A stretch of 64,000 nucleotides of DNA from Zhongshania aquatica (GCF_027257955.1 NZ_JANZNQ010000007.1:62001-126000), one strand, 5' to 3'. Shown: positions 26,995 through 36,644, counted from the first letter of the stretch. A program made the numbers and translations. The notes: generated by a model not told the origin, from the sequence alone.

Positions 26995-27315
26995 TTTAAT
27001 ACGTGCTAAAACCTGAATATCAGCTTGGCCTCACCTTGGGGTCAAGCTAAATGCCACCCGGTCGCTCTGGTGTTGCCAACTATGTTTGGTAGATGCTCTG
27101 CTTTTCGCCGCTGTTCGTAACGTAAACCGGGTGAATTCGCCCATTCTTTGTTAATTCCAGTAGGTAGATCACACTATTCATTCCCATCGTGTATTAGCTG
27201 TAAAGTGCGGCAATAGGGTTTTCGCTTGCACACGGAAAGTAAACTAGTATCAATGTTGAAAACTCCGATACTAATAAATAAGGAAAGTGGGAAATGATGA
27301 ACTGGAAGTGCTGTA
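26995..27315. other. Gene-free stretch before the signalling operon
   Basis: No coding frame was seen. At 27022-27048, AGCTTGGCC and GGGTCAAGCT form an imperfect hairpin without a T-run, a weak terminator candidate for the kinase-like gene upstream. The rest should hold the promoter of the histidine kinase operon; no convincing -35/-10 pair could be chosen by eye. Confidence 0.4.
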
Positions 27316-28881
27316 GTGACAAAGCAATCACTTAGTGCGACACCGCTGTTAAGAAAACTTATGGGTTTTTTTACAGCCTACGCATTGCTGTGCTTCGTGC
27401 TGACATTGTTGATGAGTGAGTTTTTTGTGGCGGGAATTAAAGGTAGGAGTCAGAGTTACGCCAACTACGGACTCTTAATTGAGGCCTTAGTTCGTCAGTC
27501 CGCCGCCGGTGTTGATGCTTTAGACGCTATTTCAAATTTGAATGTTGACAATAGTATTGACGAGATTTGTCTCTATCTTGTTGGCTCACATTCTTTAGAT
27601 TTGGTTGCTAATTACAATCATGCTGAGAGTACCGATTCTTGCTCATTTCAGTATGTGGGACAAAAATCGGATTATAAAAAGACAATCATTTTGCAGACCG
27701 GTGATGGTGTAAAGAAAACCTTCCAATTGTTTATTGTATCTCGCTTGCTCGGCCAACCTAGTGCTTTGGTAATGAATTCGTACGTATGGTTATTACTGGG
27801 TTTATTTTTGTTTTTTGCATGGTGCTTCTCAATTTTTGCGTCGCGAATGATGTCGGCACCATTTTATCGCTTACTTGAGGTAATAAAGACAGTCACGGGA
27901 AAGCAGGATTATTCCATTCGTGCCGATGTAGTCACAGACGATGAACTGGGAGTATTGTCAGAGAATTTTAATATTATGATTGCGGACATTGAGACTCGTA
28001 ACCATGAGGTAGTAAGTGCGCGGCGCGAACTTGAGGTGCGAGTGCGAGAGGTTGATATTAGCAACCGAGAACTGAGTTCCACACTTCAAAAATTGAGAGC
28101 GACTCAGCAAAAACTGATTAATAATGAAAAAATGGCATCGCTCGGTGGTTTGGTCGCTGGTATTGCTCATGAAATCAATACCCCTGTTGGTGTCGGTGTG
28201 ACGGCTGCGTCTACATTGCTAGAAAGTACCCGCAGCGTAAGTAATAAATATGAACGCGGCGAACTCACTAATTCATCATTATTGCAATATATAGAACATG
28301 CGACATCCGCTGCGAATATTATCTTGGGCAACTTAGAGCGTGCCGCAAATCTTATTCAGAGCTTTAAGCAGGTTGCGGTGGATCAAAGTAATAGTGAGGT
28401 TCGTCAGATCGAACTAAAGAATTACCTTGGCCAAGTTTTGACCAGTCTTAATCCGCAGTTTCGCAAAACGAATTTACGTTACGAGTTTGAATGCCCGAGT
28501 GGCCTTAGCATTCGTTCTTACCCGGGTGCACTTTCGCAGATAGTGACGAATTTTGTGATGAATGCAATTATCCACGGCTATCAAAAAGGGGATAGCGGCA
28601 AGATATCGCTTGTGGTTTCGTCCTGTGATCCAGAGGGTGTTTGTATTTGCTTTTCTGATGATGGCAAGGGTATTTCTCCAGAAAATATTGGGCGAGTTTG
28701 GGACCCATTTTTTACGACTAATCGCGGTGGCGGAGGGAGCGGGCTAGGCTTGCATATTGTATATAACCTAGTGACGCAGCAACTGTGCGGCAATATTGAA
28801 ATTGAAAGCTCACTAGGAAAAGGGACAGCAATTCGTCTGTTCCTGCCAATGGATGTTGGGAAGGTGGTTTCTTATGAGTAG
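27316..28881 (+). CDS. Membrane sensor histidine kinase with HAMP domain
   Basis: 521 residues. There is one membrane helix near residues 12-35, a ~110-residue periplasmic region, a second helix at ~155-175, a HAMP domain, a coiled coil, and then the kinase core. The phospho-acceptor is His285 in GIAHEINTPVG. ATP-binding boxes follow: NFVMNAIIHGY (N), DDGKGISPENIG (G1), PFFTTNRGGGGSGLGL (F and G2). The start is GTG 27316 with GGAAG upstream. It overlaps the next gene by 8 nt, so the adjacent receiver proteins are its likely partners. The signal is unknown. Confidence 0.9.
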   Translation: MTKQSLSATPLLRKLMGFFTAYALLCFVLTLLMSEFFVAGIKGRSQSYANYGLLIEALVRQSAAGVDALDAISNLNVDNSIDEICLYLVGSHSLDLVANYNHAESTDSCSFQYVGQKSDYKKTIILQTGDGVKKTFQLFIVSRLLGQPSALVMNSYVWLLLGLFLFFAWCFSIFASRMMSAPFYRLLEVIKTVTGKQDYSIRADVVTDDELGVLSENFNIMIADIETRNHEVVSARRELEVRVREVDISNRELSSTLQKLRATQQKLINNEKMASLGGLVAGIAHEINTPVGVGVTAASTLLESTRSVSNKYERGELTNSSLLQYIEHATSAANIILGNLERAANLIQSFKQVAVDQSNSEVRQIELKNYLGQVLTSLNPQFRKTNLRYEFECPSGLSIRSYPGALSQIVTNFVMNAIIHGYQKGDSGKISLVVSSCDPEGVCICFSDDGKGISPENIGRVWDPFFTTNRGGGGSGLGLHIVYNLVTQQLCGNIEIESSLGKGTAIRLFLPMDVGKVVSYE

Positions 28882-29857
28882 TTCTGACGAACTGGCAAAC
28901 GTTATGGTAAGCGATGCACTGAATTTAGCGGTGGAGTCGTCCAAAAAACATATTGGCGACAATATAAAACCTTGGAAATTGTTAATTGTTGATGACGAAG
29001 AGGTTGTCCACACTGTCACCCATCTCGCATTGGATGCCTTTAATTTGAGTGGGCGTGGCTTAGAGTTTGTTAGTGCGTATTCAGCGTCGGAAGCGCGTGA
29101 TAAGTTGCGCGAGCACAGCGATATCGCCGTCATTTTGTTAGACGTTGTGATGGAGACTGATCGGGCTGGGCTGGATTTAGTCCATTTTATTCGTCGTGAA
29201 CTGAACAACAAGCTTGTGCGTATTATCCTGCGTACTGGCCAGCCAGGGCAGTCTCCTGAACAGGAGGTTATTACCCAGTACGATATTAATGACTATAAAG
29301 AAAAGACCGAGCTGACCCGGCAGAAATTGTTTTCCGCCGTGTATACGAGTCTTCGCTCTTACAGTGATTTGCTCGCCCTTGAAGAAAATAGAAAAGGGCT
29401 GATGAAAGTGATTTCGTCATCGGCAACAATATTTGAGACTCGGGACATAACGCAGTTTTCAGAAGGTGTTTTACAGCAGTTAACCGCGCTTTTATATTTA
29501 AATAATGACGCTGTTCTTATTAACGCCTCAGGATTATTTGCGAACTCGAAAGCTGAAAAGCTAAAGGTGTTAGCGGGTATTGGAAAGTTTCAGCAACTTC
29601 ACGGTGAAGTGGAGTTGGCATGCTTTGATAACGATGTGGTTGCGAGTATTCGTTCGGTATTAAAAAGTAAGAAAAGCCAGTATGGTGATAATTATTTAGT
29701 CAGTTATTACATAACGACATCTGGTTTAGAACAACTCCTGTATGTGTCTGCGAAAGATGTGTTTTCAGTGCCGGACATTGAAATGATTGAACTTTTTGTT
29801 AAAAACGTTGCAATTGCACATGAGACCCTTGCATTGCTGGAGCGTAATAAATCATGA
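28874..29857 (+). CDS. Response regulator with DUF3369 domain
   Basis: 327 residues. The receiver domain (~37-170) has the acidic pair in LLIVDDEE, phospho-acceptor Asp90 in [11 protein letters not shown] and the Lys in YKEKTEL. A DUF3369 domain (~175-320) follows, a GAF-like output seen in cytosolic regulators with no DNA-binding region. In other bacteria DUF3369 receivers often sit with histidine kinases or c-di-GMP phosphodiesterases. The start is ATG 28874 inside the kinase gene (8-nt overlap); the stop overlaps the next start by ATGA. Confidence 0.88.
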   Translation: MSSSDELANVMVSDALNLAVESSKKHIGDNIKPWKLLIVDDEEVVHTVTHLALDAFNLSGRGLEFVSAYSASEARDKLREHSDIAVILLDVVMETDRAGLDLVHFIRRELNNKLVRIILRTGQPGQSPEQEVITQYDINDYKEKTELTRQKLFSAVYTSLRSYSDLLALEENRKGLMKVISSSATIFETRDITQFSEGVLQQLTALLYLNNDAVLINASGLFANSKAEKLKVLAGIGKFQQLHGEVELACFDNDVVASIRSVLKSKKSQYGDNYLVSYYITTSGLEQLLYVSAKDVFSVPDIEMIELFVKNVAIAHETLALLERNKS

Positions 29858-31074
29858 CAGATTTAAATAAGGTGCTAAATAAAGTGGCTGATAACGACGA
29901 GCTAAATCTAGCGAGCGAGCAAACAGCAATTTTAAGTAATACCTCTGCCTCGGAGAATAGTACATGGAAAATTCTCATTGTTGACGATGAGGAGGAGATT
30001 CATGTGGTCACTCGTCTTGCGTTACATGATTTTAATTTTGGCGGACGACATTTAGAATTTGTCAGCGCCTATTCTGGGCAGCAAGCGCGAAAGTTAATAC
30101 AGGAAAACCCAGATACCGCGATTATTCTTCTTGATGTAGTGATGGAAACCGATGATGCCGGATTGGAAGTTGCGCGCTATATTCGCCAAGAGCTTGGTAA
30201 TCACTTCGTGCGTATTATTTTACGCACGGGGCAGCCTGGTTTGGCGCCTGAACGTCGGGTTTTAAAAGTTTATGATATTAACGATTATCGTGCAAAGACA
30301 GAGCTTACTCAGGATCGCCTTTTCTCAGTTATCTACACTGCCTTGTCGTCATACAGGGACTTAATTGCTTTGGCGCGAAGCCGCCATCAGTTAATTGGAT
30401 TGGTGAATGAAATTGAACAACTTTCACATCTCGCCGCGCGAGATTTACAAATGCCACTTAATGATGTGGTTTCGGCAATGCGCAGAATTGGCGGCAATAT
30501 CCAAGAAGTGACGCCACCGAGCTTAGCTGAGGATTTTCTTGAGGTCAGAGATAATGTGTATGCGATGCAATCTGCCTTGAACAAGCTTGTCGCTTTGACG
30601 TCGGTTGGACGATTTAATGAGAGTAGAGAGCTAATCGATTGTAATTCAATTGTTAGCGATGTTGTGGCCAATTTGGATGGGGAGTTCAGAACTAGCCATG
30701 CGAATCTGCATTGCGAAAATTTACCGACTGTTTTTGCATGCCGCAGACAGTTTATGCAGCTGTTTAAAAATCTGATCAGCAATGCTATTCGTTTTACCGA
30801 GGGGCACGAACCTGAAATTTATATAAATGCCATGACCCACGAGCGAAATTGGTTATTTTCTGTTAGTGATACTGGCCTTGGTATTAGCCCAGAGAATCAC
30901 AGCGGACTTTTTAATCTTTTTCATCGTGAGCGTAGCGATGGTGTTTCAGGTGAGTCAGGCGTTGGCTTGGCCATTTGCGAAAAAATTGTCCGTTGGCATG
31001 GCGGTAAGATTTGGCTTGAATCTGAGCTAGGAAAAGGATCAACGTTTTATTTTACAATCCCTCTCGCAGAGTGA
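29854..31074 (+). CDS. Receiver domain fused to histidine-kinase module with lost acceptor His
   Basis: 406 residues. The receiver (~40-170, phospho-acceptor Asp94 in [12 protein letters not shown]) is very similar to that of the upstream regulator, suggesting duplication. A dimerisation segment follows, where the phytochrome-type H-box (SHDLQ.PL) reads [10 protein letters not shown], so the His is Arg196. The ATPase domain looks intact: NLISNAIRF (N box), [11 protein letters not shown] (G1), [12 protein letters not shown] (G2). It cannot autophosphorylate at the usual site and may instead bind ATP, regulate the upstream kinase or phosphorylate another partner. The start overlaps the previous stop (ATGA). 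Confidence 0.85.
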   Translation: MTDLNKVLNKVADNDELNLASEQTAILSNTSASENSTWKILIVDDEEEIHVVTRLALHDFNFGGRHLEFVSAYSGQQARKLIQENPDTAIILLDVVMETDDAGLEVARYIRQELGNHFVRIILRTGQPGLAPERRVLKVYDINDYRAKTELTQDRLFSVIYTALSSYRDLIALARSRHQLIGLVNEIEQLSHLAARDLQMPLNDVVSAMRRIGGNIQEVTPPSLAEDFLEVRDNVYAMQSALNKLVALTSVGRFNESRELIDCNSIVSDVVANLDGEFRTSHANLHCENLPTVFACRRQFMQLFKNLISNAIRFTEGHEPEIYINAMTHERNWLFSVSDTGLGISPENHSGLFNLFHRERSDGVSGESGVGLAICEKIVRWHGGKIWLESELGKGSTFYFTIPLAE

Positions 31075-31085
31075 AGGCCGTTTAA

Positions 31086-32762
31086 ATGACAGTTCTAACT
31101 GACGTGCTTTTAGTCGATCCCAAATGGATCCTTGATAGTCTCGGGGATGCTGTAATTAGCATAGACCTTGAGGGCCGTGTAAGTTTTGCAAATTCTGCGG
31201 CTATATCTTTGAGTGAGCATGATTTTGGCCGAGGTTTAGCTGTGGCCACGTTTTTGCCCTTTGTCGATGTAGGTGGAGAAAGCATATTTGTAGAAGGTTT
31301 TTCTGTGAGCGGCAGTGATATGCTTTTGTCAGGCGCCTTGCTACCTCATACCGGTGATTGTCAGTATACGATAAAAATAAGGGACGTTACTGATGGGGAC
31401 GGCGATGTTGTCGGTCGCAGTATTTCAGTTTTAAAAGATAGTTTGGCTGCGGCGGTTCATTATGGAGACGGTGAAAGTCATCTTGACCCGTTGACTGAAT
31501 TAATGGGGCGCCAAGAGTTTGAGCGACGTTTAGAAAATTTGGTTAATGATGCGGCAAGTAGTTCACGAACCCACGCCTTACTTTATATTGATATTGATCA
31601 GTTCAAGCTAATAAACGACACAAGTGGGCATGTTGCTGGCGATAATCTTATTAAAAGCATCGCTGATTGTTTGCAGACCGAACTCTTTATCGGCGACATG
31701 CTATGCCGATTAGGTGGTGATGAGTTTGGTGTGTTACTTAGCAATGTGGACTCATTTGAAGCACGGTCTATCGCCAATCGCCTAATAAAGGCGATTAAGC
31801 GAATGCATTTTGTTTGGAGTGGTATTTCTCACAATACGTCGATTAGTATCGGTGTGGTTTTGATCGATGAGAATACGTCTGATAGAGAAAGTGTAATGAG
31901 TCAGGCTGATGTGGCCATGTACTCTGCAAAAGAGGACGGCCGCGGACGTGTACATCTCTATGATAAAAACGATAAAAAGCTCAGTCGTTTACACGACGAT
32001 ATGGATTGGGTTCACCGTATAAATATGGCGCTTGCGGCAGACGATTTCTGTTTGGTGACCGAGCGAATTATGCCTTTAGTAGACGAGAATAATCGCACAA
32101 CTACCTTTAAAGAGTTGCTTGTGCGTATGCGCTATAACGGGGAAATGCTGCGGCCAGGTCAATTTATGCCTGCTGCGGAACGCTTTGGTTTAATGCCGCA
32201 GATTGATAGGTGGGTGATTAAGAATTTCTTTAACTATTTGCAGCGCAACACGGAGATTAATAATCAGGATGTAATGTTCTCGATTAATATTTCAGGGCAG
32301 TCATTGTGCCAGGAAGCTTTTTTAGAGTTCGTATATCGCTGTCTTCGCCGCGGCAATGTTAATCCTGAAATCATCTGTTTTGAAATTACTGAAACGGTCG
32401 CGATTACCAATTTTTCAGTCGTTACGCGTTTTATACATCGTGTTCATGAGCTAGGTGGTAAATTTGCCTTGGATGATTTTGGCACAGGTATGTCGTCATT
32501 TGGCTACTTGCAGGAACTGCCTGTCGACTTTGTAAAGATTGACGGGCTGTTTGTTCACGACATGGACAAAAATCCGGTGCACGAGGCGATGGTTCGCTCT
32601 ATTAACGACATTAGTCACGTATTGGGTAAACGGACAATAGCTGAGTTTGTTGAGCGCCAAGAAGTCTTTGATCAATTACAACTAATGGGGGTCGATTATG
32701 CCCAAGGCTATCTCCATGGCCGGCCAACGGACTTGATAGATCTTTCCAGTTTAGTTACTTAA
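31086..32762 (+). CDS. PAS-GGDEF-EAL c-di-GMP enzyme
   Basis: 558 residues. An N-terminal PAS-like domain (~12-115) precedes a GGDEF domain whose active site is intact (Gly210-Phe214 in RLGGDEFGVL). The inhibitory I-site RxxD upstream of it reads FIGD, so product feedback is probably lost. The EAL domain keeps the catalytic Glu343 (KELLVRM), NISGQSL, and Asp463-Asp464 in DDFGTGMSS. Both synthesis and breakdown of c-di-GMP are possible. It starts 11 bp after the receiver-kinase gene, with GAAGG upstream, so it is the likely output of this signalling operon. There is no membrane helix. Confidence 0.92.
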   Translation: MTVLTDVLLVDPKWILDSLGDAVISIDLEGRVSFANSAAISLSEHDFGRGLAVATFLPFVDVGGESIFVEGFSVSGSDMLLSGALLPHTGDCQYTIKIRDVTDGDGDVVGRSISVLKDSLAAAVHYGDGESHLDPLTELMGRQEFERRLENLVNDAASSSRTHALLYIDIDQFKLINDTSGHVAGDNLIKSIADCLQTELFIGDMLCRLGGDEFGVLLSNVDSFEARSIANRLIKAIKRMHFVWSGISHNTSISIGVVLIDENTSDRESVMSQADVAMYSAKEDGRGRVHLYDKNDKKLSRLHDDMDWVHRINMALAADDFCLVTERIMPLVDENNRTTTFKELLVRMRYNGEMLRPGQFMPAAERFGLMPQIDRWVIKNFFNYLQRNTEINNQDVMFSINISGQSLCQEAFLEFVYRCLRRGNVNPEIICFEITETVAITNFSVVTRFIHRVHELGGKFALDDFGTGMSSFGYLQELPVDFVKIDGLFVHDMDKNPVHEAMVRSINDISHVLGKRTIAEFVERQEVFDQLQLMGVDYAQGYLHGRPTDLIDLSSLVT

Positions 32763-32990
32763 ATCTGATATCTTGGCACCGGAATATCGTAGTTTAGTTA
32801 TCCCAATTATAATTTTTATGCTAGTGATCCACTTATTTAATCACTACGCAATGCGACGTGAACTGAATTTTTAAGTTACACACGTCTATTTATGACCTAT
32901 ATCGTCAGTCGGTGATGTCATTTGTGTCATAGAGTGCTTGATTGAGTCGTGCTATAACCCCCTCCTGTTTTTTCGTTAAAGAGCTTTCTT

Positions 32991-34286
32991 ATGTGGCTGA
33001 ACAAGCAATATCGTACTTGTCGTAATTTAGTATTTCGTGGCATTTCTGTACCGGATGAACTAACGGGCTTGGTCGATATTGATCCCAAGGAAATCCCAGC
33101 ATTACAACAAGGGCTTGCTCAGCCGGATATAGAGCGGCTTTGGGGGTATGCGGAATCGCTTTTCAAATCTGGCATGCATCCCATGGTCACAATGTGTATT
33201 CGGCGTGGTGGTGACGTCATATTGAATCGTTCAGTTGGTTATGCCGATGGTGCGACTCACACCCAACCCCGCATCGGATCGTTGCAAACGCCAGTGTGTT
33301 TGTTTTCGGCGTCGAAAGCAGTAGCAGCAATGTTGATTCACAAATTGGCAGAGGACGGTTTGATCGATTTATTAAACCCTATTAGCCATTACATTCCGGC
33401 TTTTGCTGCTGAGGGAAAGGCGCAAATTACCGTGCATCAATTACTGGCGCACCGGGCTGGCGTCCCGGGGATACCAGATGATGTGCCGATTGACGCACTG
33501 TTTAATCATGAGGCTGCAGTGGAGCAAATCTGTAAGCAACCGGGTTTACATAGTGATGGGCGCGTACTGGCCTACCACGCCATTACAGGTGGTTTTATAC
33601 AGGCGGAATTGATTCGCGTAGTGACCGGGAAAACCCTGAATGAATATTTGGACGAGGTAGTTCGCAAGCCAATGGGAATGAAGTATTTTCGCTATGGCTT
33701 AGAGAAAAATGATCAGTCTAAAGTTGCTCGCAACTACTCGACAGGACTTCCCAATATTGGCGTCGTTGAGCGTCAGCTAACCAAAATTCTAGGAGTCGGC
33801 GTTGCGGAGGTGGTTGATATTTCTAACAGTGACGCATTTTTGAGCGCAGAGATAGCGTCAGCGAATTTGTACGCAACGGCAGAGGAGTCGAGTCGCTTTT
33901 TTCAAATGTTGTTGCAAGGTGGGCAGTGGGAGGGCAGGAGTATCTTTACACCTCTTACCGTTAGTCGTGCGATTAGAGAAATGGGTAAGCCCGCCTTTGA
34001 TCACTCATTGATCGTTATGCCAATGCGTTATAGCGCCGGAATGATGCTCGGCATGAGTCCTGTCGGGTTGTATGGGCCAAAAACCCACCATGCCTATGGA
34101 CACTTGGGATTTTCAAATATTCTTTGCTGGGCCGATCCAGAGAGAGATATTGCGGTATCAGTTCTAACGTCGGGTAAGCCGGTTATCGGGAGTCATATTC
34201 TCAGTTTATTGAGATTGTTGAATGGGATAAGCACGACGTGTAAACCTTGTGTTGATATGGAGTATATATACAGCAAAGTTCTGTGA
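32991..34286 (+). CDS. Serine hydrolase, beta-lactamase/EstB family
   Basis: 431 residues of the class C beta-lactamase-like superfamily. SxxK is Ser106-Lys109 in FSASKAV, and the tyrosine motif is in LAYHAITGG (Y-x-A rather than the lactamase YxN). The third motif reads GHLGFSN. The Y-x-A form and the absence of a signal peptide argue for a cytosolic esterase or transesterase of the EstB type, not an antibiotic lactamase. ATG start. A 228-bp gap separates it from the signalling operon, and a patatin gene follows. Confidence 0.85.
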   Translation: MWLNKQYRTCRNLVFRGISVPDELTGLVDIDPKEIPALQQGLAQPDIERLWGYAESLFKSGMHPMVTMCIRRGGDVILNRSVGYADGATHTQPRIGSLQTPVCLFSASKAVAAMLIHKLAEDGLIDLLNPISHYIPAFAAEGKAQITVHQLLAHRAGVPGIPDDVPIDALFNHEAAVEQICKQPGLHSDGRVLAYHAITGGFIQAELIRVVTGKTLNEYLDEVVRKPMGMKYFRYGLEKNDQSKVARNYSTGLPNIGVVERQLTKILGVGVAEVVDISNSDAFLSAEIASANLYATAEESSRFFQMLLQGGQWEGRSIFTPLTVSRAIREMGKPAFDHSLIVMPMRYSAGMMLGMSPVGLYGPKTHHAYGHLGFSNILCWADPERDIAVSVLTSGKPVIGSHILSLLRLLNGISTTCKPCVDMEYIYSKVL

Positions 34287-34433
34287 TATTGGCCAAGTTT
34301 GCTTTCTCAGTGTGATCACGAAAATTAATTATAAATGCCTATGGCCAGCGCCATGGCGATTAGTTAGAGTGGTGTTATACGCAAAAAGCTCTATATGTGC
34401 GAATTCCTGTTGGTATGACAAGTAGGTTCAATT

Positions 34434-35924
34434 GTGAAGAAACTGGAAAACAAATTGCAACTAGCCAGTAGCTATGAAGAGTGGAAAGCACTGGCGCAGG
34501 AGCACGATCGTTGTTCCGGTAGGGAACACTGGAAAAAGATAGATAAAACAAGTCTTTATGATTATGCGTCGATCCGGTCGCGTTTAGAGCGCTTGCGTTA
34601 TTTTCGGGACAATAATGACAATATTGGTTTGTTGTTTACCTTAAATGAAGGTATCCATGGAAATATGGGGGGCATGGGTAAACCTGTTCTTTACGCCCGA
34701 GCTAAATTTGGTACCAAACAGCTGGTTCACGATTACGTTGACGCTATTCGAGATGCACTTGACCATTTGGCCCAGTTAGATTCAGATTCCCCGAATTTTA
34801 TTGAGCGCCTAGATTTCTTCAGGAGAGCTAATAAGTGTTATGGCAAGTCAGCCTTGATGCTGAGTGGCGGTGCCGTACTGGGTAATTTCCATATTGGTGT
34901 TGTGAAGGCCCTTGTGGAGCAAAATTTATTACCGGATGTGATCTCTGGTGCCAGTGCAGGGTCACTGATAGCGGGCGTGCTGGGTACTCGCACTGACGAA
35001 GAGCTGCAAAACTTTCTAACAGCGGATAATTTGGGTAAATTGTTGCTCGCTGAAGTAGAGCTTGCCAATGGCCGCATGTCTACATCGTCTCCTCGGATAA
35101 ACCATCAGCTTTTAAAAGAAAAAATAGCCAAGCTAATTCCTGATATTACCTTTCAAGAAGCCTTTGAGAGAACGGGAAGGCATATCAATATTTCCATTTC
35201 GCCCTCAGACGTACATCAAACGTCGCGTTTGCTCAATGCTATTGCATCGCCGAACGTCTATATTCGCAAAGCCGTTTTGGCGTCATGTGCAGTTCCAGGT
35301 ATATATCCACCCGTTATGTTGGAGGCTAAAAATGTGCATGGTCATCCACAGCCCTATTTAGCTACTCGCCGTTGGATCGACGGTTCAGTGAGCGATGATT
35401 TGCCCGCGAAACGTCTTGGGCGTTTGTATGGCGTTAACCATTTTATTGTTAGTCAGACAAATCCACTTGTGCTTTGGGCGGTGCGCGACACTAAAACGGA
35501 GAATAGTGGTTTAGTCAATGCGATGTTTCAGTTAGGCGGACGGAGCATAAAAGAATTTTCTAAAGTTGGAAGCAGTATGGCGCGTAAGTATTTTAAAAAT
35601 TCGCCTCGCGTGCGCCGTATTAGTAACATCGTATATTCGGTTATAAATCAAGAGTATACGGGCGACATCAATATCATCCCACGGTATCGTTTTTTTGATC
35701 CACGTAAATTGCTGACGGAGTTAACGCCCGATGAATTACAGTTTTTCATTGCTGAGGGTGAAAGGGCGACTTGGCCAAAAATCGAGATGATTAGGGCGAG
35801 TACCACGATAAGTCGCAAGCTCGCGGAGATCCTTGACGTTTACGAAGCCGAAGATTTTAATCGCTTATCTAAAGGTCATCATCATTTGGGTGCAGAGCTG
35901 CCACGGACCCATTTACGAGCCTAG
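34434..35924 (+). CDS. Patatin-like lipase with DUF3336 domain
   Basis: 496 residues. The N-terminal ~150 residues match DUF3336 (YDYASIRSRLERLRYFRD, NLGG-like HGNMGGMG, FGTKQLVHDYV). The patatin domain has the oxyanion motif SGGAVLGNFHIG, nucleophile Ser in GASAG and Asp of the catalytic dyad in RRWIDGSVSDDLP. The combination is that of yeast TGL3/4 and plant SDP1 triacylglycerol lipases, so storage-lipid or phospholipid hydrolysis is expected. The start is GTG with AGG upstream. It is followed by a terminator-like hairpin. Confidence 0.9.
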   Translation: MKKLENKLQLASSYEEWKALAQEHDRCSGREHWKKIDKTSLYDYASIRSRLERLRYFRDNNDNIGLLFTLNEGIHGNMGGMGKPVLYARAKFGTKQLVHDYVDAIRDALDHLAQLDSDSPNFIERLDFFRRANKCYGKSALMLSGGAVLGNFHIGVVKALVEQNLLPDVISGASAGSLIAGVLGTRTDEELQNFLTADNLGKLLLAEVELANGRMSTSSPRINHQLLKEKIAKLIPDITFQEAFERTGRHINISISPSDVHQTSRLLNAIASPNVYIRKAVLASCAVPGIYPPVMLEAKNVHGHPQPYLATRRWIDGSVSDDLPAKRLGRLYGVNHFIVSQTNPLVLWAVRDTKTENSGLVNAMFQLGGRSIKEFSKVGSSMARKYFKNSPRVRRISNIVYSVINQEYTGDINIIPRYRFFDPRKLLTELTPDELQFFIAEGERATWPKIEMIRASTTISRKLAEILDVYEAEDFNRLSKGHHHLGAELPRTHLRA

Positions 35925-35937
35925 GCCTTGATAAGGC

Positions 35938-35960
35938 GGGGAGGATTTTTTGATCTCCCC
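35938..35960 (+). terminator. Possible terminator after the patatin gene
   Basis: GGGGAG (35938-35943) and CTCCCC (35955-35960), 6-bp stem and 11-nt T-rich loop. The downstream tract (TCTGATTTG) is only weakly T-rich, so efficiency is uncertain. Confidence 0.5.
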
Positions 35961-36093
35961 TCTGATTTGTTGCCCTGTTGATAGACGCCATTCCTGCAAG
36001 GCCCTTTGAATTTATCTACAGGGCGTTCCGCGGTGTCTTAAAAATATCAAAATATGTTTTTCTCCATGCTATGTTGGTGGGGGCTATTTGCTG

Positions 36094-36133
36094 ACCACAT
36101 TAAATATACCCTGTGGGGTATATTTAATGTGGT
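36094..36133. promoter_or_regulatory. Perfect 18-bp-arm palindrome upstream of the sulfur transporter genes
   Basis: ACCACATTAAATATACCC (36094-36111) and its exact reverse complement (36116-36133) are separated by only TGTG. It ends 70 bp before the first transporter start. The TATACCC-TGTG-GGGTATA core, a GC centre with A/T flanks, recalls operators of CsoR/CstR-family repressors, some of which sense sulfur species; this likeness is from memory. No T-run follows on either side, so an operator is likelier than a terminator. Confidence 0.6.
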
Positions 36134-36203
36134 GTGGCGATTATTATTACCGCGATATTTTGAGCAACAAACGTGTTTTTAAATTAGGGAAGGTGTTGTC
36201 ACT

Positions 36204-36644
36204 ATGATCATAGAAACAGTTTTTACACCCATAGAGGCGATAGCGGGCGGCGCTCTAATTGGCCTTTCTGCTGTTGTACTTATGTGGTCGGTTGGGAGAA
36301 TCGCGGGAATCTCGGGGATTGTTGCTGGCGCGATACTAGAGAGTGGTGATGAGCGATATTGGCGATTGATATTTTTGGGCGGTTTATTTCTTGGTGCTCT
36401 CATCGCTGCTGTCACTAGCGGTGCGTTGAGCGGCGTTACCCCGGTTGCAAATACTCCTGTGTTGATTGTAGCCGGTTTATTGGTTGGCATTGGCACGCGA
36501 ATGGGTAGCGGATGTACGTCTGGTCATGGTGTTTGCGGTATTTCTCGGTTTTCATTGCGTTCAGTTGTAGCTACCTGTGTATTTATGGCCAGTGGCGTTG
36601 CAACTGTGTTTGTCATTCGTCATTTATTGGGAGAGGGTGTATGA
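36204..36644 (+). CDS. YeeE/YedE-family sulfur transporter, first half
   Basis: 146 residues with four hydrophobic segments and the signature GTRMGSGCTSGHGVCGISRFS, which carries the conserved Cys. It corresponds to the N-terminal half of YeeE (thiosulfate uptake) or PmpA of split systems. The next gene encodes the other half, and the start and stop overlap by ATGA. Together they would form an inner-membrane channel for thiosulfate or another sulfur compound. Regulation through the upstream palindrome is likely. Confidence 0.88.
   Translation: MIIETVFTPIEAIAGGALIGLSAVVLMWSVGRIAGISGIVAGAILESGDERYWRLIFLGGLFLGALIAAVTSGALSGVTPVANTPVLIVAGLLVGIGTRMGSGCTSGHGVCGISRFSLRSVVATCVFMASGVATVFVIRHLLGEGV

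Noticed and set aside
32991-34286. Antibiotic-resistance beta-lactamase
   Set aside because: No signal peptide and a YxA instead of YxN motif; an EstB-like esterase is more likely.
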